DNA from: Hofstenia miamia | Taxonomy: Eukaryota > Xenacoelomorpha > Acoela | DNA length: 64,000 nucleotides | Direction of reading: 5' to 3' | Assembly: GCA_004352715.1 (NCBI GenBank) | Contig: SCFE01000003.1 | Coordinates: forward strand, 1,120,275-1,184,274 | In this document: positions 1 to 9,350 of the stretch, in pieces | How the letters are laid out: every line of letters begins with the position of its first letter | Position numbering within the stretch: the first letter of the stretch is position 1 | Made by a program: the position numbers and the translations under genes | The notes under the pieces: generated by a model | Databases searched by the model: none | The model's input: the letters and a program-made list of their open reading frames with translations, nothing else | Told to the model about the DNA's origin: nothing

Positions 1-363
1 GCCCGCAAGTCTCTACTAGACTGTCCATGATTTTTATATAGAGCATTCAGTTTATTGATGAGCAATTTATCACAAAAATCATAAATCTGCTTTGATATTT
101 GTCACGAAATAGTTATTTTTATTGAAATTAAACGAATGTAATAAGAAATTTGGACTTCCAATATAAAACATATCTTCAATATTTTTCATCAATTAATGAC
201 TGCTAAGGGTGATTTCCGAAGTTTTCACAATTATTTCAGCTTGAAGTGTTATTCTCAAATATCAGGCTTCAAATTTTCTAGATGCCTGAAGCGTGGATGT
301 CGCAATACCTATTGCAATATCCACGCCTGTGGTTTACGTATGTATTTAAGTGACCCCTAGCGG
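1..363. other. Gene-free AT-rich left edge
   Basis: No coding region is seen. The first 13 bases, GCCCGCAAGTCTC, recur exactly at 59123-59135, at the end of a small repeat there, so the window probably starts inside or at the edge of another copy of that repeat. A strong hairpin lies at 291-326. Confidence 0.5.
291..326. repeat. Near-perfect inverted repeat (hairpin)
   Basis: Two 17-base arms (291-307 and 310-326) are separated by only two bases. The left arm is GCGTGGATGTCGCAATA; the reverse complement of the right arm differs at two positions. The centre is nearly palindromic, so it could form a cruciform. It lies 38 bases outside the left end of the hAT-like element at 364. Its role is unknown; a solo terminal fragment of a foldback-type element is possible. 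Confidence 0.75.
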
Positions 364-466
364 TAGGGCCAGGCGGTATGAAAATTTGGGAGTCGGTTCG
401 ATTCGGTTCGGTATCACTCAAAATACAGCGGCATCAGTTCGGTATCGGTATGACTATGATAAATCA

Positions 467-507
467 ATAGTATATTTGGCATACATATATATATAGGCCA
501 AATATAC

Positions 508-510
<3 letters not shown>
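467..510. repeat. 14-bp perfect inverted repeat with TA-rich loop
   Basis: ATAGTATATTTGGC at 467-480 is matched by its exact reverse complement at 497-510, around a 16-base TA-rich loop, and is followed by a (TA)n run at 511-539. It sits in the 5' part of the hAT-like element and may be that element's own structure or a seed of the TA expansion. Confidence 0.7.
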
Positions 511-542
<32 letters not shown>

Positions 543-708
543 ATTAAGATCAAAATTATAGTGGCAAAAATATAATGCTATCTTGAACATCTTAGAAGAA
601 TAATAAATGCATTAGTAAGAAGTACCGGAGATCTTCGTGTATAAGCCGCATCTGTGAAACTAATGTTTTGTTTAAGAGTTCATGATGCGGTCAATGTAAT
701 CAGTCTAA

Positions 709-978
709 CAGGCCCGTAGCTAGGGGAGGGCCAGGGGGTCACTGTGCCCCCTTCCTTTTGTCATCCTGGATACAAAACTCCATAGTATTAATTCTAATAT
801 TCTGTAATTAAGTTAGAGTGAATATCTTTTAGTCGAAGTATACATAATACTAATGCAATTCTTTTAAAAAATTCAATGAAAAAGGGTGAAACTATCTCAT
901 ATGAGTAAAACTATGATTAATTTATTGAACTTTGCGGGGCCATGGCCCCCTAAACTTCAAATGCAAGCCACGTGCCTT
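709..978. mobile_element. 270-bp hAT-type MITE with exact 8-bp TSD
   Basis: The left end reads CAGGCCCGTAGCTAGGGG and the right end, reverse complemented, AAGGCACGTGGC, which are diverged terminal inverted repeats. Exact target duplications CAGTCTAA flank it at 701-708 and 979-986. G- and C-rich sub-terminal blocks (about 720-752 and 935-953) give it a composition unlike its AT-rich surroundings. It has no transposase and would have been moved by an hAT enzyme in trans. An 8-bp duplication and a CAG start are typical of the hAT superfamily. Confidence 0.85.
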
Positions 979-1825
979 CAGTCTAAAATTTACATCTGTA
1001 AATTTCTCACTACGTTCAGAGTTAGGTACCTTGGTTATATCAATTGTATGACTTGTTTAGAGTTCCTATGTAAAAGGAAATTGTTTTGTAAATGTTTACT
1101 TTATGGACTTATGCTAGAGCTAGTAATTACAAACATGCATGAATTTCATGAGCACTAGTCTCCGACAATTAAAAGTGAATTTCTAACTGGTCCACATTAC
1201 AAAATTTAACCCTATTCTTCTTGGTGTTACTTTTAAGTAATAAACTATTTGTTCACTTTTTTGAACATTTTTATCCAAAACTGTTAAGTAATACTGAAAG
1301 CCTTTTGCATTGACACATCCTTGGGTTGGGCCCATTCACGTAATGATGAAGATTTTTGCTAAAACTTATTCTTGTGCCTGAAGTACATGCAAATGGGAAT
1401 TTTTTTCAAAAAGAAATTCAAGTTTTTTCCACACCTAGTGTTCAGATAATGAGGCGGTCTAAAGTCCATTGGAACAACAGCGACCTTGAAATATTCTTTG
1501 AAGAAAAACTGGTTGAGACCCATCGAGGCGCAAAGCCAGTCATACAAAGCCATGTCGGAAAATTAAGTAGAAAAAGAAAGGGGAGAGAATTCTCTATCCT
1601 GTAGTGTCTTCAGATTTTAAATATCTTCATTAGTTCATGAGTTATAAGAAATATTCCAAATTTTCATTCTGCAAATATTGACCAGTGGGCTTGCATACAA
1701 TAAATATACTCTAAAATAAAATACCGTTCAATTTTTTAGGCAAGATACCGTGGTATCGGTATTTTTCGGGTATTGCCAAAATACAGCAGTATCGTTTTCG
1801 GTATATTACTTCCTCTGCCTAGCAG

Positions 1826-2615
1826 GGATTACGCGTAGTGCACGCCCCTAGTTATATTACGAATAAATACTTACTTAAATCAATAACTGGTAATAACAGT
1901 TAACATAATACAAACAATGATAACATGGGACACAAATTTATTCGCTATTAAAATTCTAACTCACCCAGGTGAATATAAATTAACTCTGACTATTGTAACC
2001 ATAATGAATGCTGCCTTAATTGAATGATTTAAAAGCAAGGCGGTTAGTTGAGATTTGAGTTAATTCCTTTGTCGATGTATTCTTCTGGACCCGATATCAA
2101 AATGCAAAACAGTTGCTTGTTTAAATTCTGCGCATATTCTTTTCTATTCATTCTTTCGTTTTCTCATTTGAATTTATTAACATTTTGATTTCTCTTTCTC
2201 TTGCACACACAGTAAGTTTTTCGTATCTAAAAATATCTATTAAGAAACTATATTTGATTGAATGCCTGTAATGGAATATCGCTTTAAATAATTGTCAATT
2301 ATAAAAAATAACATCACAAAAGTTAAGAAATCTTTACCAAGATTTTTGAATCATTACTTAAGCTTATCACTTACATATCAGGACAACATAGCAATCATTC
2401 TTAGAAAATTTTTTTACAATGGCTAGAGTTTTGTCTGTCAATTGCATAAAATATAAATTTAGATCGAGATTATCTCCAAAGTTGTCAACTTTAAATATTT
2501 TTTTCTGTTTTTTGAATGATTCTTCCATTTGAACCAAAATATAGGATTGGCCTTAGTTTATTTTTTTATTGTTGACACGTATAAAGATTTCACAATTATA
2601 TATACAGTATATAGT
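1826..2615. other. Gene-free AT-rich sequence
   Basis: No open frame with recognisable similarity. A pyrimidine tract followed by CACACAG at about 2190-2212 resembles a 3' splice acceptor, but what follows has early stops in the frames examined and no partner exon was found. Confidence 0.5.
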
Positions 2616-3615
2616 NNNNNNNNNNNNNNNNNNNNNNNNNNNNNNNNNNNNNNNNNNNNNNNNNNNNNNNNNNNNNNNNNNNNNNNNNNNNNNNNNNNNN
2701 NNNNNNNNNNNNNNNNNNNNNNNNNNNNNNNNNNNNNNNNNNNNNNNNNNNNNNNNNNNNNNNNNNNNNNNNNNNNNNNNNNNNNNNNNNNNNNNNNNNN
2801 NNNNNNNNNNNNNNNNNNNNNNNNNNNNNNNNNNNNNNNNNNNNNNNNNNNNNNNNNNNNNNNNNNNNNNNNNNNNNNNNNNNNNNNNNNNNNNNNNNNN
2901 NNNNNNNNNNNNNNNNNNNNNNNNNNNNNNNNNNNNNNNNNNNNNNNNNNNNNNNNNNNNNNNNNNNNNNNNNNNNNNNNNNNNNNNNNNNNNNNNNNNN
3001 NNNNNNNNNNNNNNNNNNNNNNNNNNNNNNNNNNNNNNNNNNNNNNNNNNNNNNNNNNNNNNNNNNNNNNNNNNNNNNNNNNNNNNNNNNNNNNNNNNNN
3101 NNNNNNNNNNNNNNNNNNNNNNNNNNNNNNNNNNNNNNNNNNNNNNNNNNNNNNNNNNNNNNNNNNNNNNNNNNNNNNNNNNNNNNNNNNNNNNNNNNNN
3201 NNNNNNNNNNNNNNNNNNNNNNNNNNNNNNNNNNNNNNNNNNNNNNNNNNNNNNNNNNNNNNNNNNNNNNNNNNNNNNNNNNNNNNNNNNNNNNNNNNNN
3301 NNNNNNNNNNNNNNNNNNNNNNNNNNNNNNNNNNNNNNNNNNNNNNNNNNNNNNNNNNNNNNNNNNNNNNNNNNNNNNNNNNNNNNNNNNNNNNNNNNNN
3401 NNNNNNNNNNNNNNNNNNNNNNNNNNNNNNNNNNNNNNNNNNNNNNNNNNNNNNNNNNNNNNNNNNNNNNNNNNNNNNNNNNNNNNNNNNNNNNNNNNNN
3501 NNNNNNNNNNNNNNNNNNNNNNNNNNNNNNNNNNNNNNNNNNNNNNNNNNNNNNNNNNNNNNNNNNNNNNNNNNNNNNNNNNNNNNNNNNNNNNNNNNNN
3601 NNNNNNNNNNNNNNN
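2616..3615. other. Assembly gap of 1000 N
   Basis: Exactly 1000 N, a conventional size for a gap of unknown length. The right flank runs almost at once into an ambiguous base (3634) and a (TA)n tract. Confidence 0.95.
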
Positions 3616-3634
3616 TCATACAGTGAAACTAGAN

Positions 3635-3678
<44 letters not shown>

Positions 3679-4308
3679 CGCTAAATAATTTGGTACAGAG
3701 GCATTATGAAAAAAATTCGACATATTCAAGTATTTTGTCATGAAAAATATAATGTAGCTTTTAACATAGTTAGAGAGAAGTGCTGTTAGTATATCATCAT
3801 TTTTGCTTAGTGCTACTGCATGATCCATTTTTACTAAAAAATCGTGATAACGCCATCTTGTGTGATGAGGAAGAATGAATAATATTTCTGAAAGTCATTA
3901 TTATACAGTAATTGATTAAAAATACTAATTAATCTGCGAAGCTGTTCAAAACATTTAAATTAAAAATCAGATAGGTCATGTTACTTAGTTGTTAAGAAGC
4001 AAGACGGGAAAACAGGTAAACTCACATTAAAATATAAATGATGCACACAAAATAAAATTATGACAAAGTTTTATAAAGGCTGCAATGTAGAAAATAATGC
4101 TAGAAAATTTATGAACTGTGAATTTTATGAATTAGGTTTATCAGTTAACTACAATTTTAAGGTAACTTTCAAACACACACACTACATAATTCAAAGAACT
4201 AATTAGACATAATAATCTGCTTCATGCAAATACTTTGAAATATTTTAAAACATACATATATGTATAGTTTATAAACTAAATATATATATATATATATATA
4301 TAATGTAT

Positions 4309-4353
<45 letters not shown>

Positions 4354-4452
4354 NNNNNNNNNNNNNNNNNNNNNNNNNNNNNNNNNNNNNNNNNNNNNNN
4401 NNNNNNNNNNNNNNNNNNNNNNNNNNNNNNNNNNNNNNNNNNNNNNNNNNNN

Positions 4453-4485
<33 letters not shown>

Positions 4486-5227
4486 ACTACTATGAAAATC
4501 CATGTAGCCTTAACATAATGATCACCATATTTCAGCATTGATTGAAAGCAGAAAATTGAATTTCAATTTTCAGAGCTATTCATTGCATTGACCTGATGCA
4601 GAAATAATTTGAATTTACAGTAGCATTTAAAAGATTAATTGCTACAATTAATTTTAATTAAAATGGACAAAATTACGCAATATTTAAATTTAAGATGTCT
4701 TTGCGTCATCACAAATTTTTTTTGTTTTTTATAGAAATCGTATTATTGACTATAATTATTTCATAGTTAATGTAATTCAAAATAAGTATTTTAAATTCCC
4801 TCATTTTCTGAGTTTATTTGAACAAATTTCATTGTTTGTTTTTAAGAATTTTTTCAACACTGGATGAAACCATTCTTTTAACATTGCAAAAAAATTAGAA
4901 TTTTTGCTTTAATAAAATAACTTATATATAGGAGCCACTAGTATTTACAGCACACATTTACTTTGACATGTAAATTAATTTTATAAACAGTTGAAAATAT
5001 TTTTTCTCAATTTTTTAGATACTTCAGCTCATTATAGTAATTTTTTTAAAACTTTCATTCTGTTGGTGCTTAAATTAAATAAAAAATGTTCATGTAATAG
5101 ATGTTAATTTTAAAAAAACTACACATGTTACTTTAAGCCCCTTAACGAAAAACAGTTAATCTTAATTTACAAGGCAAGGTGTAAATGTACGAGGTTTTGT
5201 AAAAAGACTTGCCTAGAGTTGACGTTT
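3616..5227. other. Gene-free AT-rich sequence with TA microsatellites and a gap
   Basis: Contains (TA)n runs at about 3648-3676 and 4281-4353 and a 99-N gap at 4354-4452, with (TA)n resuming to 4482. No coding signal is seen. Apparent reading frames here encode only Ile-Tyr repeats or run through N. Confidence 0.7.
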
Positions 5228-5300
5228 TTTATTTAACGTGATATATTAATGTCGATGTTAGTAATAAATCATCTATTTCGTTTAATAAAAACCATTTATT
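5228..5300 (-). terminator. Candidate polyadenylation signals for the POU gene
   Basis: On the minus strand AATAAA occurs at 5295-5300 and 5228-5233, about 265 and 335 bases after the POU stop codon. The region is so AT-rich that such hexamers arise by chance, so this is only a plausible placement of the 3' end. Confidence 0.3.
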
Positions 5301-5565
5301 GAAGAGTATGCATTTAAACTGCGAGAATTTATCATTTAATAAATTTGAAAAAAAATTTCAAGTTAAGTTACCGCAGTCTGCATTTAATATAATATTTCTA
5401 AACTGGTTAGTTTATCTAAATGCTAAGCAAAATACTATTTAATTATCAATACACAAAAATTCGTAAAATACAACAAATGCATAATTTTGCTGAATAAAGT
5501 ATTTCTGCTGACAGTCTGGTTAGCTTTGGAGCGAAATTTTAAGTGTCCGTGAGATCGGCTGAGTT

Positions 5566-6729
5566 CTACACTAGAATCATATCCTTGTGATAAAGATCTG
5601 ATTGGCAGAACTGCTGTGAAGGTTGTGATTTTACTTTCGGTGAATGAGAAAGACTCATGGAGGAATTCTCGAACTCTGGAGAAGAATTGCGTTCTTCTTC
5701 AAATTTCTTTTCTGTATTGAAGGATCCATTCATGCGTTTTTCTTTCTGTCTTCTATTACAAAACCAAACACGAACCACTTCTTTTTCCAGCTGCAAAGAA
5801 TCAGCTAAGCCAGTAATTTCAGGTGCTGCTGGTTTAGGTTGAAGATGAAAGTGATTTTCTAAAGCGCCTTTAATACCAACTTCGATACTTGTACGTTTTT
5901 TTCTTTTCCTACCTTGGGCAGCAATTTTGTCTAATGAGCTGGGCGTCCCATTGTTGTTCTCTGCTTCCTCAAGCCATTTTGCTAGTAAAGGCTTGAGCTT
6001 GCACATGTTTTTGAAACTTAACTGTAATGCTTCGAAGCGGCAAATAGTAGTTTGACTGAAAACATTACCGTACAAAGTTCCCAAAGCAAGTCCAACATCG
6101 GCTTGTGTGAATCCCAACTTTATCCTCCTTTGCTTAAACTGTTTTGCGAACTGCTCAAGATCATCCGAAGTAGGTGTTTCTTCCCCACTTAGTGCCTCTT
6201 CTGCCCAGTCTGGTGGTAATGCAACAGCTGCTTCTGCACCAGTAGTCGCATGTTCTTTCGAAAACAGAAATGCTGTGCCCGATTGTGCAGCATATGGAGA
6301 AGCACAGTTTCCATTGTAAGCCAGATACGTTTGCGCGGGGTTCCATTGATAGCAAGTACTTGGATAACTTGGGTAACTGCTAGGCTTCCAGTCTAAACAC
6401 GAATAAGCTCCCGTAGTAGAAACAGAGTCAGAGTTTGGATATTGCCATCTCATCCCGGAAAATAGTTGTGCTGACTCACTGGAGGTTAATTGAGACTGTT
6501 GCCAAGAAGAATACTCTTGCTTGCATGTTTGGCTTTGAGTGAAGGTTGACGGTGAACTAACACCAGCTGGATAAATTGAGTATGGGTCATACTCATGACT
6601 TACGTCCGAGGAGATATGCTGCGAACTTGACTCTGAATGGTAAAGACCAAGAAATGTATTTTGATTTTGGTAGGATGTATTCGACGTTGGACAATTATTA
6701 GAAAGAGCTATTTCACTAGATACGACCAT
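5566..6729 (-). CDS. POU3: POU class III homeobox transcription factor (Brn1/2/4, Oct6, ventral veins lacking type)
   Basis: Sequence-specific DNA-binding nuclear protein of 387 residues in one uninterrupted frame. The POU-specific domain spans about residues 183-257, starting [20 protein letters not shown] and containing [16 protein letters not shown] and [19 protein letters not shown] short linker leads to the POU homeodomain at about 274-333, starting [12 protein letters not shown] and ending with recognition helix [13 protein letters not shown]. These signatures are those of class III, not classes I, II, IV, V or VI. Residues 1-180 are rich in Ser, Tyr, Gln and Pro, likely a transactivation region, without the Gly/His/Ala runs of vertebrate paralogues. 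After the homeodomain the protein continues NGSFN, where many class III proteins have a Thr-Pro-Pro stretch. The start is supported by an in-frame stop two codons upstream (6733-6735). Being intronless is common for class III POU genes. In other animals these genes act in neural and ectodermal patterning; that role is inferred here. Class assignment is very secure; one-to-one orthology is not tested. Confidence 0.97.
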   Translation of the reverse strand: MVVSSEIALSNNCPTSNTSYQNQNTFLGLYHSESSSQHISSDVSHEYDPYSIYPAGVSSPSTFTQSQTCKQEYSSWQQSQLTSSESAQLFSGMRWQYPNSDSVSTTGAYSCLDWKPSSYPSYPSTCYQWNPAQTYLAYNGNCASPYAAQSGTAFLFSKEHATTGAEAAVALPPDWAEEALSGEETPTSDDLEQFAKQFKQRRIKLGFTQADVGLALGTLYGNVFSQTTICRFEALQLSFKNMCKLKPLLAKWLEEAENNNGTPSSLDKIAAQGRKRKKRTSIEVGIKGALENHFHLQPKPAAPEITGLADSLQLEKEVVRVWFCNRRQKEKRMNGSFNTEKKFEEERNSSPEFENSSMSLSHSPKVKSQPSQQFCQSDLYHKDMILV

Positions 6730-6960
6730 TTTTTAGGAGACTAATTCTCTTAGTAAACAAATTTCCTTTTTCACGTGAAGATCATTTCAGGGAGATGTTC
6801 GCTTACTCTCATTGGTCAGTTGTCGATGACGTTCTCGGCTTCATTGAATGTGCTAATTAGCCATGCTGATTACTGACACTCTTTCACGTGAGCAGATACA
6901 TACCGCTCTCCCAGTGTATATTTTTAAGTAGAGGGCAAGGCAACATGGCGTTTTCCTGTG
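6730..6960 (-). promoter_or_regulatory. POU3 upstream region: paired E-boxes, homeodomain palindrome, CCAAT box
   Basis: Within 230 bases upstream of the ATG there are two identical CACGTG E-boxes in matching TTTCACGTGA context at 6772-6777 and 6885-6890. There is also a palindromic homeodomain site GCTAATTAGC at 6852-6861, a CCAAT box on the coding strand (ATTGG at 6811-6815), a CRE-like half site TGACGTT near 6828-6834 and a TATA-like TTAAAAATATAC around 6918-6930. The TATA-like sequence lies upstream of the CCAAT box, so they may not serve the same start site. The sites are seen directly; their function is inferred. Confidence 0.5.
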
Positions 6961-7556
6961 ACACCCACTGACTACTATCATGCGCTTAAGTAGCTTCTCA
7001 TTTAATGCTCAATCGACACTATAATTTTTTGCAGCAAAGCTAAAGAAACTAGCAATAAAAATTTAAAATTGTAGCACATCTTTTAAAGAAAATAAAAATC
7101 ACAGAACATTAAGATTTTTCTTTGGAAAATATGAATTATTATTTAAAAACAGTTGGTTGATTTCATGAATTGTACTTTTTCTACGAATTTGTAAATACAA
7201 AGATGAAAATTTATTTCAAAATTCTCAATACTATTTATACTTAAATTAAGATTTCCAAATTAACTTTAACCCTAATACTAACCCTTGCCGTAAATTGAAA
7301 ATTGGCAAATAAATATATTTTTGCTTTGCCTTTTCAGAGTAAATAGTTATTTTCTCAATGATAAAAAAATTCATTTAATGATATTTTTTGGTAGCATTTC
7401 AAAATATTAATTCCTTCATTTTTATAATTATACATTACAAAGTAAAAACTATTAAAGTATTAATATTGCACAGTTTCTGGAATTGTATATTATTGAATCA
7501 AATATGTATATATAAATATATATTTACATATATATATATATGCATATGTATGTATA

Positions 7557-7608
<52 letters not shown>

Positions 7609-7999
7609 CATTAAATATATATCTATGCAAGTAAGTATGTTTAATAAACATTTTTGAATATAGGATATATCTTTGATTTTTATATCATATATAATTTTAA
7701 TATCGGAATTCACTTGAATATGTGTGCCATCGCGCATATACTGATAAAAAATATGAGTATAATAAAACAACATGAAATTACATATCTACATTAGAATATT
7801 TGTATCTATTTAATTCAAAAACCGTCAAATTTTTTCTGCTGAAGTTACATTAATTTAAAATGGTGATTTTTTATTAATTAAAAAAGGTGTTATATTTTTC
7901 GAGTAGCAATCATCGGATTTGCATAAAGGGTGAGGAAAATGAAGTCTCTATTATTAAAGTTGTTCCTCGGGGCCTTTCTCAATTCAACTCCTGTTTTTA
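6961..7999. other. Gene-free AT-rich sequence with a (TA)n tract
   Basis: No coding signal. A long compound TA/TATG tract runs at about 7503-7603. One perfect octamer ATTTGCAT is at 7918-7925, about the number expected by chance in such DNA. Confidence 0.6.
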
Positions 8000-8220
8000 T
8001 TTGAGTAAGTGGGTGAATTGATAAGCCCGCGACAACTTCTTTCAATTGCACAAGTGTGAAACTGCCATTATCTTCATCAGAAATTAAGCGTTAATGGTCC
8101 ACCATTTATGGACCGGTTGTCTCTGATTAAATTTCAATGAGATAGCGAACGTGTTAAAAGCCGATTTTAATTCCCCTATCTTCGTGTCAACATCTCCTCG
8201 AGTTTCATTTTATAAACTTT
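8000..8220. promoter_or_regulatory. Candidate cis-regulatory island
   Basis: Visibly less AT-rich and non-repetitive compared with its flanks, without an open frame. It holds a repeated ATGGTCC/TGGACC core (8091-8113) and CGAACGTG. It lies 1.3 kb upstream of the POU3 ATG. The call rests on composition and position only. Confidence 0.25.
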
Positions 8221-9099
8221 ATTGTATCCATTTTTCACTGTCAAATGTCGTGGATCACCAACAAACAATTAAAAATTTATATTTTTCATTTGACATTCTA
8301 AAATTTTGATTAAGTACGAGAACAATGTCTTTGTAAGAACTTGCTCTACCAACTCCTTTAATCCATAGTTGTAGCATACATTTATATTCGAGAAATATTA
8401 GTTGTGAAAAAGTACCCAGCTAGAAATTGGTACTTTTGATTTTTAATTGAAATATTTTGACGAAATAAAATATGTTATTATTTATAACCGAAATTGTCTT
8501 GTACTTAGGGGAAAAGGTTGTACATGTACCTATGAAACAATTGTACAAAATAAAGTCCTTAGGTGATTCATATACGAAATTTCAAAGAAAACCACTCACA
8601 TTTGCTTGAGTATGGTCATCAAAATTTTTACATACCTGCACAATAATAAAACGGGCAAAACTTTATTGACCTAGATTAAAAATTAAGTTTTGGTAGAAAA
8701 TGCACGTATAATGAAATAATTTTAAGTCTTCAAAGTAATTTTTGGTATTTACTATGTGTGCATAAATTGTACTCTATGATGATATAGATGCATTTTGAAA
8801 CATTTAAATATTTCGTATATCTTATAGTGCTTTAGTTCGATTGTAACAGACTTCGTAATTCATTTTTAACGGGATTATATTGCATATAGAATTTTTGTAT
8901 TTTGTGATATTCTAGAAGATTCATAAAAAAGATCGTCTTTTGGGAAAAGAAATGATCTTTATATTTGTGAAAGAGAGATATCTGAGTTGATTTGACAGCA
9001 TGTATATGTTCCTGTGAAGAGGCCATTTGATAAGCTGTTATTTAGCTCCCATTGGTACACTATTGAACTGCTCCAATGCAAACGACACTTGTGGATTAA
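8221..9099. other. Gene-free AT-rich sequence
   Basis: No coding signal, repeat or structural RNA was recognised in this stretch. Confidence 0.5.
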
Positions 9100-9350
9100 G
9101 TGACAGACAGCGTGTAATATAAGGCCAGGTGTGGAGAACAGAACTTCTCAATAATGGATCGCCGCAGCTACTAATCCACTTAATCCCGCCGTTGGGCAGC
9201 TGGCGGCCTAATTGGATCCCTTCTGCTCTCTCTCATTACGCTCGACCTCTCGTGGGATTCCGCACGCATTCATAGAGGCATTCTTCTGCTTTTATGCCAC
9301 TAAAACTGCACTGCGCTTAATTGGCAGACTTGGTCAACACCATTGTTCAA
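9100..9350. promoter_or_regulatory. Candidate cis-regulatory island
   Basis: A sharply GC-richer 250-base block in very AT-rich DNA, with CAGCTGGCGGCCTAATTGGATC at its core (about 9199-9220), including an E-box CAGCTG and homeodomain-type TAATTG. It also has AATCCACTTAATCCCGCC, which contains bicoid/Otx-like TAATCC. No frame stays open across it. Candidate distal enhancer of POU3, by inference. Confidence 0.35.

Larger units (their letters stand above)
364..1817. mobile_element. hAT-like non-autonomous element with a nested MITE
   Basis: The proposed left end is TAGGGCCAGGCGGTATGAAA at 364. The proposed target duplication is CCTAGCGG at 356-363 against CCTAGCAG at 1818-1825 (7 of 8 identical). 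A sub-terminal motif rich in CGGTAT/CAAAATACAGC occurs near both ends (about 374-450 and 1740-1807) in the same orientation. The same motif family recurs at 51461-51830. The interior is AT-rich, with no recognisable transposase; a 14-bp hairpin lies at 467-510 and a complete smaller element is inserted at 709-978. The terminal inverted repeats match only weakly, so the boundaries are an inference from the flanking duplication. Confidence 0.45.

Noticed and set aside
2529-4538. Long frames running through N and Ile-Tyr repeat frames
   Set aside because: Produced by N runs and (TA)n; not coding. The same applies at 20.7-21.0, 24.7-25.2, 41.7-42.9 and 57.4-57.7 kb.
6107-6355. Short frames on other strands and frames across the POU gene
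   Set aside because: Shadows of the conserved POU coding sequence.
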